NCBI GenBank assembly: GCA_051651625.1
Contig: JBOFSQ010000047.1
Coordinates: forward strand, 1 to 32,145
Length of the DNA: 32,145 nt
Origin: JBOFSQ01 sp051651625
Lineage (GTDB): Bacteria; Planctomycetota; Planctomycetia; Pirellulales; Thermoguttaceae
Direction: 5' to 3'
Positions 1-6,504 of the stretch are shown here, one piece after another. Within the stretch, counting starts at the first letter, position 1. Each line of letters starts with the position of its first letter. The notes beneath the pieces were generated by a model. It did no database searches, was not told the DNA's origin, and saw nothing but the letters and a program-made list of their open reading frames with translations. A program made the position numbers and the translations under genes.

Positions 1-2
1 TA

Positions 3-122
3 GCTGCGGCATTTTGTGATGGGAGTGTGCGTCCGATTTCGGACTCGATGGACAAAGCAACATTCCGCGACGCGATGAACCCAACAAGCGGACGCGCCTT
101 CGCCGCGAACGCCTTCAATTAG
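3..122 (+). CDS. DUF1559 (SBP_bac_10) protein, C-terminal 39 aa only
   Basis: An open frame enters from the left edge and ends at TAG 120-122. Its 39 residues include FCDGSVRPISDSMDKATF, which matches the C-terminal 'DGSV..ISDSID..T' signature of DUF1559 proteins. These are type II pseudopilin-like proteins, found in very large families almost only in planctomycetes, with an N-terminal prepilin signal and a C-terminal H-X9-DG region. The start, the prepilin signal and most of the domain lie outside the window. The usual 'GGE' ending is replaced by an SGRAFAANAFN tail. The molecular function of the family is not established. The identification rests on one short motif, so the family call is good but nothing can be said about the intact gene. 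Confidence 0.75.
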   Translation, partial: AAAFCDGSVRPISDSMDKATFRDAMNPTSGRAFAANAFN

Positions 123-162
123 TGCGTGACATTGTGACCGAGTGTATCATCACACTTTCATC

Positions 163-184
163 GGGCGGACACGCAGGTCCGCCC
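163..184. repeat. Palindromic repeat, GGGCGGAC family, copy 1
   Basis: GGGCGGAC (163-170) and GTCCGCCC (177-184) form a perfect 8-bp stem with a 6-nt loop, followed by CCTACAG. A related hairpin with the same GTAGG/CCTAC flank lies at 17722-17749. This is a dispersed intergenic palindrome type; no coding role is seen. Confidence 0.6.
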
Positions 185-209
185 CTACAGTATAAACGTT
201 CTCTCTGAC

Positions 210-227
210 TTCCCGTCTTCGCGGGAA
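210..227. repeat. REP-like palindrome, CCCGCG...GGGAATGACG type
   Basis: TTCCCG (210-215) pairs with CGGGAA (222-227) across a 6-nt loop and is followed by TGACGG. The 'GGGAATGACG' tail is shared with the copy at 32067-32096 and, with changed stem bases, with 10601-10627. It is the most divergent of the three. Confidence 0.55.
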
Positions 228-255
228 TGACGGACTCTGCGTAGAATGGCAATGG

Positions 256-282
256 CACTCGCTTACGCTTCGCGCTCTGATT
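256..282 (+). repeat. Dispersed repeat CACTCGCTTACGCTTC, copy 1
   Basis: This 27-bp segment matches 21050-21076 at 26 of 27 positions. Its first 16 bases recur exactly, inverted, at 31744-31759, where they overlap the end of rbfA. It is a dispersed intergenic repeat of unknown function. Confidence 0.6.
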
Positions 283-349
283 GCGTCGCAACCGCCGGAA
301 AACGGCCCGTATGTATGTGTGCGTCTCTATGAAACTTTTCCCAAAACTC

Positions 350-377
350 TTGACAGTTGCGGCTCACCAGCGACAAT
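350..377 (+). promoter_or_regulatory. Sigma-70-like promoter for the Tat-signal gene
   Basis: A perfect -35 hexamer TTGACA (350-355) is followed after 16 bp by GACAAT (372-377), which matches four of six -10 positions. The predicted start near 384 leaves a leader of roughly 57 nt before the ATG at 441. This is inferred from sequence only. Confidence 0.45.
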
Positions 378-440
378 GACACGATGTCGTTACTACTTTG
401 CTGGCAACGGGATCAACTTTCACCATGAGGAGGAGTACCA

Positions 441-1487
441 ATGACTCACACGAACGAACAGTGTCCGATGAATCCTGATCGCCGTAGATTGCTGGGCAAA
501 ATTGTCCTTGGCGGGGCGGGGATCGCTGGTCTTGCGTCACATCAACTTCTCCCAGAGGAGTCGATTCTTGCGGCGAGACTAGCAGACGACAATAGCGGTG
601 CCTCTGATAGCGTTTCCGTCGATGCGCTTTCAGGGGCGACACGGGTTCACACAAACTGGGCCAAGTTTGCCGATCTAAAAAAACCGCTTGCAAAAGGAAA
701 GATCGGCGGACTTTCCGTGGGGCGAATGATTCTTGGCGGCAACCTCATCGGCGGCTGGGCACACTCCCGCGACTTGCTCTATCCTTCTGATCTCGTGCGA
801 GCATATCACACGAAAGAAAAAATCTTTGCCACCTACAAAATGGCCGAGGCATGTGGTATCAACACATATCTTGGTCACTTTTCGCAAGTCCATCTCTGCG
901 AAGAATACTGGAACAAATACAACGGTTCGATTCAATTCTTTGGCGATTGCCGCAGCGAAGACGAGGTTAAGATTTGTGCCGACAAAGGTGCCGACGCCTG
1001 TTATATCAATGGCGAACGCACTGATACACTTGTACGCGAAGAAAAGTTCGATGAGATCGAAAAACAGTTTCGCGCGACGGAACAGGCTGGACTAATCAGC
1101 GGTCTCGGTGCGCATCGCCTCAAGACCGTTGTCGAGTGCGAGCGTCGTGGATACCGACCCGCCTTTTGGATGAAGACGATTCACCACCACAACTATCCGT
1201 CGGCCAAGAATGTAGAAGCGACGAAAGAGTACGAGTATTACAGCATCTTCTGCCACGAACCAGATGAGACGCGAGCGTTTATGCAGTCCGTTAATATCCC
1301 GTGGATTGGGTTCAAGACGCTTGCTGCGGGGGCGATTCACCCAAACGATGGTTTTCGTTTCGCATTTGAAAGCGGTGCCGACTTTCTCTGCGTCGGGATG
1401 TACGATTTCCAGATTGTTGACGATGTCAACACTTGCATGGCAATTCTCGACTCGCCAGTACAAAGAGTGCGAGAGTGGATCGGTTAA
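441..1487 (+). CDS. Tat-signal, TIM-barrel/aldo-keto-reductase-like protein
   Basis: 348 aa. The N-terminus carries a twin-arginine-type signal: RRRLLGK at residues 14-20, then a Gly/Ala/Leu-rich segment. Export by Tat is therefore likely. The rest (from about residue 85, 'LSVGRMILGGNLIGGWAHSRD') resembles exported planctomycete proteins with an aldo/keto-reductase-like TIM-barrel layout. Candidate barrel strands include INTYLGHF, IQFFGDC, GADACYING and ADFLCVGMYDFQI. I do not see the classical AKR tetrad (Asp-Tyr-Lys-His) in order, so oxidoreductase activity is not supported. The start is chosen from a strong GAGGAG Shine-Dalgarno at 427-432 before ATG 441; a second ATG at 468 would also keep the Arg motif. 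It seems to be transcribed alone from the promoter at 350-377. The function is unknown; the family resemblance is from memory of similar proteins. Confidence 0.7.
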   Translation: MTHTNEQCPMNPDRRRLLGKIVLGGAGIAGLASHQLLPEESILAARLADDNSGASDSVSVDALSGATRVHTNWAKFADLKKPLAKGKIGGLSVGRMILGGNLIGGWAHSRDLLYPSDLVRAYHTKEKIFATYKMAEACGINTYLGHFSQVHLCEEYWNKYNGSIQFFGDCRSEDEVKICADKGADACYINGERTDTLVREEKFDEIEKQFRATEQAGLISGLGAHRLKTVVECERRGYRPAFWMKTIHHHNYPSAKNVEATKEYEYYSIFCHEPDETRAFMQSVNIPWIGFKTLAAGAIHPNDGFRFAFESGADFLCVGMYDFQIVDDVNTCMAILDSPVQRVREWIG

Positions 1488-1491
1488 AAAC

Positions 1492-1527
1492 CAAGAGAGG
1501 CGACCGCATAGCAGTCAACCTCTCTTG
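1492..1527 (+). terminator. Hairpin after the Tat-signal gene
   Basis: CAAGAGAGG (1492-1500) and CCTCTCTTG (1519-1527) pair perfectly over 9 bp with an 18-nt loop, starting 5 nt after the stop codon at 1487. No T-run follows, so it is a weak intrinsic terminator or an mRNA-stabilising hairpin. Confidence 0.4.
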
Positions 1528-1557
1528 ATAAAGAAGAATCCCAGCTTGGTGAAAGAA

Positions 1558-1589
1558 TCTCTTCGTTGTACGATAGTCCAACGAAGAGA
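1558..1589 (-). terminator. Terminator hairpin of the cysteine-rich gene
   Basis: TCTCTTCGTTG (1558-1568) and CAACGAAGAGA (1579-1589) form a perfect 11-bp stem with a 10-nt loop. Read on the minus strand, the stem lies 46 nt beyond the stop of the cysteine-rich gene and is followed by TTCTTT. It may work in both directions, because the gene to the left converges on it. Confidence 0.5.
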
Positions 1590-1635
1590 CCTTTCAGGAA
1601 ACGGAAAACCCTCTGTTTTTCAACCGAGCATCACG

Positions 1636-2361
1636 TTATTTGCAGGGGTTGCACGGATCGCACGGGGCACAAGGTTCGCAAGCGGTCTTGCACTTTCCGA
1701 AACCAGCGAAGAGTCCACGGAGCGAAAAGCGTGAGCCACAGCCATTCGCATCGCCACACGGGTCGCAGGCACCAGCGTCATCGCACGGATTGCATGCAGC
1801 TTCGCCGCAAGGATCGCAAGCCGACTTATCGCATGGACCGCAAGCCGCTTCATCGCACGGATTGCAGGAATTGCAACGGGCGAACAGCTTCGGGAAACGG
1901 AAGCTGAACCGCGGCAGGCAGCCGTCGTTGCAGCCAACATCGCCACACGGATCGCAAGCAGCTTCGCCACAAGGATCACAGGCCGACTTGTCGCAAGCAC
2001 CACAAGCTTCGTCACACGGGCCACAGCCGTCGCCACACTTACCAAAGTTGAACAACTTCGGCATGCGGAACTTGAAGCACGGGCGGCAGTTCGTACTGCA
2101 AGCATCGGCGTCATCGCACGGGCCGCAAGCGGCCTCGTCGCACGGCCCAGCTTGGTCGCACGGACCACAGGCAGCTTCATCACACGGGTTACAGTTTGCC
2201 AAGCGGCGGAGACCCTTGAAAAGGTCAAAGCACTTGGCGCGAGGGGCACACGCTTCCTCGCAGGGGTTGCAAGGATCACACGCATTGCAATCGTTCGCAA
2301 ATGCACGCGCTCCAAGAACCATCGTGACAACAACGGTTGCCATCAAAATTCTCGTCTTCAT
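1636..2361 (-). CDS. Secreted cysteine/proline-rich repeat protein
   Basis: 241 aa, unrecognised as a named family. Residues 1-22 form a Sec signal peptide (basic start, hydrophobic core, cleavage after ARAFA). The mature protein has about 45 cysteines, nearly one residue in five, arranged as tandem CxxC and CxxxxC units such as CNPCDEAACGPC and CDKSACDPCGEAAC. The Cys-rich blocks are separated by four similar basic-aromatic linkers (FDLFKGLRRLANC, FKFRMPKLFNFGKC, FSFRFPKLFARC, FSLRGLFAGFGKC), so the protein is a higher-order repeat of about 50-60 residues. The blocks are acidic and the linkers basic. A strong AAGGAGA Shine-Dalgarno lies before ATG 2361. No heme (CxxCH), ferredoxin or metallothionein pattern fits exactly. 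Because planctomycete walls were described as protein-rich and cystine-rich, a disulfide-crosslinked envelope role is a reasonable inference. Metal binding is the alternative. Confidence 0.8.
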   Translation of the reverse strand: MKTRILMATVVVTMVLGARAFANDCNACDPCNPCEEACAPRAKCFDLFKGLRRLANCNPCDEAACGPCDQAGPCDEAACGPCDDADACSTNCRPCFKFRMPKLFNFGKCGDGCGPCDEACGACDKSACDPCGEAACDPCGDVGCNDGCLPRFSFRFPKLFARCNSCNPCDEAACGPCDKSACDPCGEAACNPCDDAGACDPCGDANGCGSRFSLRGLFAGFGKCKTACEPCAPCDPCNPCK

Positions 2362-2754
2362 GGGGCCGACTCTCCTTTTCCTGTTTTTGTCTTTCCAACA
2401 TACCCCAGCAATCCATTTGCAGGGAGTCTCCGCCGACTCACTGCGGGGTGCATTGTTCCGACACTCTACTTTTTGGCGTCAGTCGCTTTATGTCACCCGG
2501 CGGGCAACTCAACTCCATTCCGCGTGCTGACTATCCCCCGACGCGCTACCAAAAACGCATCTCTACTCAAGGGCCGCAGGTCTTATCGGCGTGGCCACCA
2601 AACGACATTAAAGCTGCGCGGGGGTTTTTGTAAATTGGATAAAAATAACGATAGACGTAAGATTGGCGATTAAACAGACAAGGAAGAACAGGAAGAGTTT
2701 GGCGGCAAACCACAAACTTCGCAATTTCCCCCACCTATTTTTGGACAATACCTC
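2362..2754. other. Divergent intergenic region, no gene seen
   Basis: This region separates the minus-strand cysteine-rich gene from the plus-strand DUF58 gene. Apart from the Shine-Dalgarno of the cysteine-rich gene near its left end, I see no convincing promoter pair, hairpin or coding frame. Frames here that run through into the cysteine-rich gene are by-products of its repeats. No clear Shine-Dalgarno precedes the DUF58 ATG. Confidence 0.5.
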
Positions 2755-3645
2755 ATGTCACAAGAACGATACCTGAAACCCGAAGTAATTCGTACTATCA
2801 AGCGACTTGATCTGCGGGCGCAGTTCATTGTACGCGGGTTTATGCACGGCCTACACGCCAGCCCACTTGCCGGATTTTCTGTCGAGTTCAGCGAACACAG
2901 AAAATACACACCCGGCGATGACCCAAACGACATAGACTGGCTCGTCTACGCAAAGACCGAGAAATACTACGTCAAAAGATTTGAGGCAGAGACCAATCTC
3001 ACTGGTTATCTCGTCGTCGATACCAGCCGTTCGATGGACTACACATATCGGCAAGAGATGACGAAGTTCGACTACGCCATCAGTCTGGCCGCCGCCCTCG
3101 CATACCTCATGATCCAACAGCGCGACCCCGTCGGACTCGTCACGTTCGACGAAAAACTCCGTTCGTCGCTCAAACCAAAGGCACGCAAGACGCAGCTCGG
3201 CACAATCCTCTCGCTCCTTGCGCACCTCAAACCGAGTGGAGAAACAAATCTAGCAACATCGCTGATGCAACTGGCGGCCATGCTCAAACGTCAGTCGCTA
3301 GTGATGATCTTCAGCGACCTGCTTGTCGAGCAAGACAGCATAATGCAAGCACTCCATTGCCTCAAACACGCAGGGCACGACGTGTTACTATTTCACGTCC
3401 TTGACGAGGCAGAAGTTAACTTTCCGTTCGGTGGACGCGTCGAGTTAGAAGACCCAGAAACGCTCGAAAAGATACGCGCCGACGCCGACGCCCTCCGCAG
3501 CGACTACGTCGGTGCGCTTGCGGAGTTCCGCGAACACCTCGCCCGCGAGTGCCACAAAAACCGGATAGATTATGTCCCGCTCGATACAAGCATCCAGTTC
3601 GACCGCGCACTCGTTGAGTATCTTTCACGACGAGCAGCACGGTGA
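2755..3645 (+). CDS. DUF58 domain protein (vWA-like, MoxR-associated type)
   Basis: 296 aa, a usual length for the family. Residues 40-62 carry the DUF58 hallmark (EFSEHRKYTPGDDPNDIDW). Residues 87-95 (VVDTSRSMD) are a vWA-type MIDAS motif D-x-S-x-S that would bind a divalent metal. DUF58 proteins usually sit beside a MoxR AAA+ ATPase and vWA membrane proteins, and are thought to act as adaptors in chaperone-like complex assembly. Here no moxR or vWA gene is visible: the next gene is convergent and ends 10 bp away, and the upstream gene is divergent. It is therefore either a solitary copy or has its ATPase elsewhere. No membrane segment or signal peptide is seen, so it is probably cytoplasmic. 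The start is the first ATG of the frame and gives the expected N-terminus 'YLKPEVIRTIKRLDLRAQFI'. The ribosome binding site is weak. Confidence 0.88.
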   Translation: MSQERYLKPEVIRTIKRLDLRAQFIVRGFMHGLHASPLAGFSVEFSEHRKYTPGDDPNDIDWLVYAKTEKYYVKRFEAETNLTGYLVVDTSRSMDYTYRQEMTKFDYAISLAAALAYLMIQQRDPVGLVTFDEKLRSSLKPKARKTQLGTILSLLAHLKPSGETNLATSLMQLAAMLKRQSLVMIFSDLLVEQDSIMQALHCLKHAGHDVLLFHVLDEAEVNFPFGGRVELEDPETLEKIRADADALRSDYVGALAEFREHLARECHKNRIDYVPLDTSIQFDRALVEYLSRRAAR

Positions 3646-3655
3646 TACAAAACGT

Positions 3656-5056
3656 TCATCGAGGGCGTGGTTGCCGCGTTTCACCGTTACTGCGATCACC
3701 ACGATATGACCCGCGTCCATTACCACGCGACGAAGAATCTGGCCGCTGTGATGCCGATGGCTGCGACCCATCTGCGTAAGGCGCAGCCGCAGACGGTTGC
3801 GGCGGAGTTGGCGGAAGCGTGTTGGTTGCTGTTGGCGGCTGAACACCCGGCGGGACTGGCGGTGAAGCGGCAGACGCATTCGGGTCATTTGGATTTGGAG
3901 GCACCGCTGGTGCAGCCACACCTTCGGCTGGTGGTGTCGGTGTCGCCGCCGGATCGGGAGGTGGTGGTAAAGCCGCGACCCCGCCTTGAAGTTTTTCTCT
4001 CGCACGCTGCTCGGCGTCGGCTTTTTGTGCTTTCTCTTGGTCGATCCTTTGCAGTACGGCAAAACACTCCGTAACAGTGGCAACGCCATCGCCGTTGAGG
4101 TCGAGAAACTCAAACTCAGCGACAACGCCCTGCGTCCACGGCTGGCCATCGGCGTATTCGACCATCGTCAGTTGACAATCGCGGTCTTTGTCACGCTGTA
4201 TAAACCACGGCGGAACGCCCACTGGAAGGTGATCATACGGTTCACTGGGACGGAACGGAGCGATCATCGCTCCAGACGCCGCTGTCGTCGTCCCGCCGAG
4301 TGCGGCGATGATTTCCGCCATCGAAAGACGCCCGTCGCGGTTTTTGTCGCTCCGATTGGCGTCGAACGGGAGCACACGGTTCCATTCTTGTTTGTCTTTG
4401 TCGAGAAATCCGTTCCGGTTGCGGTCGTATTTCTCCATTAGTTCACGGGCGTTCTTCTCGACTGGCGAAAGCGTTGACGCGGCCTGCCGCGAACCGCCAC
4501 CGGCGGTGACTGTAGCCGTCGGCACCGCTTGACCAAACGGTGTTACAGTGGCAGCGGGTGTTTTCTCGCCAAACGGTTGAACGAGTGCGGAAGGTGCGGC
4601 AGTACGATTACGTCCACCGCCGAACATGCTGGCCCCCGAAGCCGCAGCAGGAGCGGAACCACCAGCAGGCGAACCAGCAGCAGCGAGCGAGTTGAGATTG
4701 ACGGGCTGATTCGGGTCGCGTCCCATCCGCTGGAGCATCATCATTGCAAATGGGCGACGCTGTTCAGGAATCTCGTTGAGCGTGAGAACGCCATCACCGT
4801 TGGCATCCATTGTTCGGAGAACCTGAACGAGACGGTCTGAAGTTCCGCCCGGTCCACCGCCCATCATTCCGGGCGGTCCGCCCATCATGCCGGGTGGAGG
4901 CCCACCCATCATTCCCGGTGGTCCGCCCATCATACCCGGTCCGCCGCGCATGCCACGTTGGCCGTCACCACGGGGCGAGTCCTGACCAAAAGTTTCCGCA
5001 GAAGCCGCAAGCCCAATGACCAGCAGCGATACACCAAGCGATACGAAGTGTCGCAT
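3656..5056 (-). CDS. Secreted EF-hand protein with Gly-Pro-Met repeats
   Basis: 466 aa. Residues 1-24 look like a signal peptide ending near AETFGQ. Residues 36-71 are a tandem Gly-Met-Met-Gly-Gly-Pro-Pro repeat. Five EF-hand calcium loops follow at about 84-95 (DANGDGVLTLNE), 211-222, 237-248 (DKNRDGRLSMAE), 289-300 (DKDRDCQLTMVE) and 319-330 (DLNGDGVATVTE). The fourth has Cys in place of the central Gly and the second is DRNRNGFLDKDK, ending in Lys rather than Glu, so these two may bind calcium poorly. The C-terminal third is Pro/Ala/Ser-rich and basic, probably disordered. The family is common in planctomycetes as exported calcium-binding proteins of unknown role. GAGG lies 6 nt before the ATG. 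The gene converges on the DUF58 gene with 10 bp between stops. Confidence 0.85.
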   Translation of the reverse strand: MRHFVSLGVSLLVIGLAASAETFGQDSPRGDGQRGMRGGPGMMGGPPGMMGGPPPGMMGGPPGMMGGGPGGTSDRLVQVLRTMDANGDGVLTLNEIPEQRRPFAMMMLQRMGRDPNQPVNLNSLAAAGSPAGGSAPAAASGASMFGGGRNRTAAPSALVQPFGEKTPAATVTPFGQAVPTATVTAGGGSRQAASTLSPVEKNARELMEKYDRNRNGFLDKDKQEWNRVLPFDANRSDKNRDGRLSMAEIIAALGGTTTAASGAMIAPFRPSEPYDHLPVGVPPWFIQRDKDRDCQLTMVEYADGQPWTQGVVAEFEFLDLNGDGVATVTECFAVLQRIDQEKAQKADAEQRAREKLQGGVAALPPPPDPAATPTPPAEGVAAPAVPPNPNDPNASAASPPVPPGVQPPTATNTLPPTPPQPSAAAPYADGSQPSASQRPDSSSRGNGRGSYRGDRSNGETRQPRPR

Positions 5057-5145
5057 ATTAACCTCGTTAGTTTGTGGAAGGTTTCACAGACCGAAAGTAT
5101 AACCAAGGCCGCAGCAGTTTACACTAAAACTGCGAAAACTGTTTG

Positions 5146-6168
5146 TCACGTCGGTCGAATATCCAGCTCAAGCGATTCAAATAGACCAGCACGATACCGC
5201 TCAACGGCGATTGCCCCCATCACGGCATTGTCGGTACAGAGCGATGGCGGCGCGATAACGAGTCTGAATTTTTCGGCATCTGCCGCTTTGGCGAGACGCT
5301 CTCTGAACGGCCCGTTCGCAGCAACGCCACCGCCAACGCAGAGAGTTGGCGATTTCGTCTGGCGAACGGCTTGAACACACTTCGTAACCAGCGCACTCAC
5401 CGCAGCTTCTTGAAACGATGCGGCGAGGTCGGCGGTCTCTTGCGGTGACAGTTCAATAGCGGAAAAATCGACTTTTCCGACGCCAGCAATTTGATAACGC
5501 ACCGCAGTCTTGATACCGCTGAAGCTCCATTCGAGACGTTCGGGCTGGTCGATGAACGCTTGTGGAAACTTGAAACGGTGCGGATTTCCAGTGCGGGCGA
5601 TGCGTTCGATGTTGGGGCCGCCCGGATACGGCAGACGCAACATCGCCGCAACTTTGTCGAACGCTTCGCCTGCAGCGTCGTCTATCGTCCCGCCAATCTG
5701 TACAAACTCCAGCGGCGTCACGCAGCGAAAAAGGGCAGTGTGCCCGCCGCTGACAATCAGTCCCAAACACGGAAAAATGTCGGCACCGGTTTCGTTTGCC
5801 GCCATACGACAGGCGTAGATATGTGCTTGCAAGTGGTTAACTGCGATGAGCGGTTTTTGGAGTGCGAGTGCGAGTGTCTTGGCGGCGACGAGACCAACTA
5901 GGAGCGAACCTGCGAGTCCGGGGGTGTTGGCGACGGAGATCGCATCAATGTCGTCGAGCGTTACGCCTGCGAGACGCAACGCTTCGTCGATGACGGGCAG
6001 AATGTTTTCCAAGTGCGCACGCGAAGCAACTTCGGGAACGACGCCGCCAAAACGCTGATGCAACGAATCTTGCGACGCCACGACCGCACCAAGCACCGAC
6101 AACGTATCCGTCACCACCGCCGCCGCCGTTTCATCGCACGTCGTCTCTAACGTCAAAATCTTTAGCAC
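5146..6168 (-). CDS. tsaD: tRNA N6-adenosine threonylcarbamoyltransferase TsaD
   Basis: 340 aa, the usual TsaD length. TsaD moves the threonylcarbamoyl group from TC-AMP to A37 of ANN-decoding tRNAs, working with TsaB and TsaE in the cytoplasm. The ASKHA/Kae1 features are present: LETTCDETAAAVV at the N-terminus (7-19), the metal-binding NHLQAH motif with His112 and His116, VSGGHTALF, GGGVAANGPFRERL, and the C-terminal CTDNAVMGA with the third metal ligand Asp. I place the start at GTG 6168 rather than the ATG at 6261. The first 31 residues of the longer frame have no counterpart in the family, while GTG gives exactly the canonical M-L-K-I-L-T-L-E-T-T start and has GAAAGG about 10 nt upstream. 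The neighbours are unrelated (EF-hand gene downstream, divergent fliD upstream); tsaB and tsaE are not in the window. Confidence 0.95.
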   Translation of the reverse strand: MLKILTLETTCDETAAAVVTDTLSVLGAVVASQDSLHQRFGGVVPEVASRAHLENILPVIDEALRLAGVTLDDIDAISVANTPGLAGSLLVGLVAAKTLALALQKPLIAVNHLQAHIYACRMAANETGADIFPCLGLIVSGGHTALFRCVTPLEFVQIGGTIDDAAGEAFDKVAAMLRLPYPGGPNIERIARTGNPHRFKFPQAFIDQPERLEWSFSGIKTAVRYQIAGVGKVDFSAIELSPQETADLAASFQEAAVSALVTKCVQAVRQTKSPTLCVGGGVAANGPFRERLAKAADAEKFRLVIAPPSLCTDNAVMGAIAVERYRAGLFESLELDIRPT

Positions 6169-6372
6169 GCTCTCACAACCTTTCTCGCAAGCACAATTTT
6201 CAGACGGAGCGAGTATACGCAGCGAGACTTGTGTGTCAAGGATGACTTCGCATACTTGCAACTGCTCGGCAGGCTGTGGCGATTGCGCAGAATGTAGCGA
6301 CGTAAATCAAAATGCATGGCGATTTTCCGCAAGCAATGCGCCATATTGTTTGCGCAGACGACCTACACTCAT

Positions 6373-6410
6373 GGTAGACGCAGGATAGATGCTCCCGAAA
6401 AGCGTCTACC
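6373..6410. promoter_or_regulatory. Inverted repeat upstream of fliD
   Basis: GGTAGACGC (6373-6381) and GCGTCTACC (6402-6410) are perfect 9-bp inverted arms separated by 20 bp. The right arm abuts the sigma-28-like -10 box and overlaps where its -35 would be. This makes it a candidate operator. It could also be a hairpin for a transcript entering from the left. Confidence 0.4.
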
Positions 6411-6433
6411 CAGCCAATACGATATGCCGATAA
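6407..6433 (+). promoter_or_regulatory. Possible sigma-28 (FliA-type) promoter of fliD
   Basis: GCCGATAA at 6426-6433 is identical to the FliA -10 consensus. Eleven bases upstream, TACCCAGC (6407-6414) matches the -35 consensus TAAAGTTT poorly. The ATG of fliD is 71 bp downstream. The perfect -10 in front of a flagellar cap gene is suggestive, but the -35 is weak. Confidence 0.4.
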
Positions 6434-6504
6434 ATCAGGTGCGTATCCCTCGATTGACGAGGGCGAAGTCACTCTTCTGACCTACCCACACGGGTTTCAC
6501 GATC

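Larger units (their letters stand above)
123..440. other. Intergenic region with repeats and a promoter
   Basis: No credible gene is seen between the DUF1559 tail and the Tat-signal gene. The stretch holds three repeat-type sequences (163-184, 210-227, 256-282) and, close to the next gene, a sigma-70-like promoter (350-377). A short perfect palindrome, GTCCGATTTCGGAC at 31-44, lies just upstream inside the DUF1559 tail. Confidence 0.6.

Noticed and set aside
1640..2530. Long plus-strand open frame (296 aa) and a second minus-strand frame (1620-2333) over the cysteine-rich gene
   Set aside because: They arise because the repeated Cys codons keep other frames open. Their translations are low-complexity Ser-His-Gly or Ala-Arg strings, while the 1636-2361 frame has a signal peptide, a Shine-Dalgarno and a regular repeat.
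6169..6261. Upstream extension of tsaD to ATG 6261
   Set aside because: The extra 31 residues have no match to the family, and GTG 6168 gives the canonical start and length.
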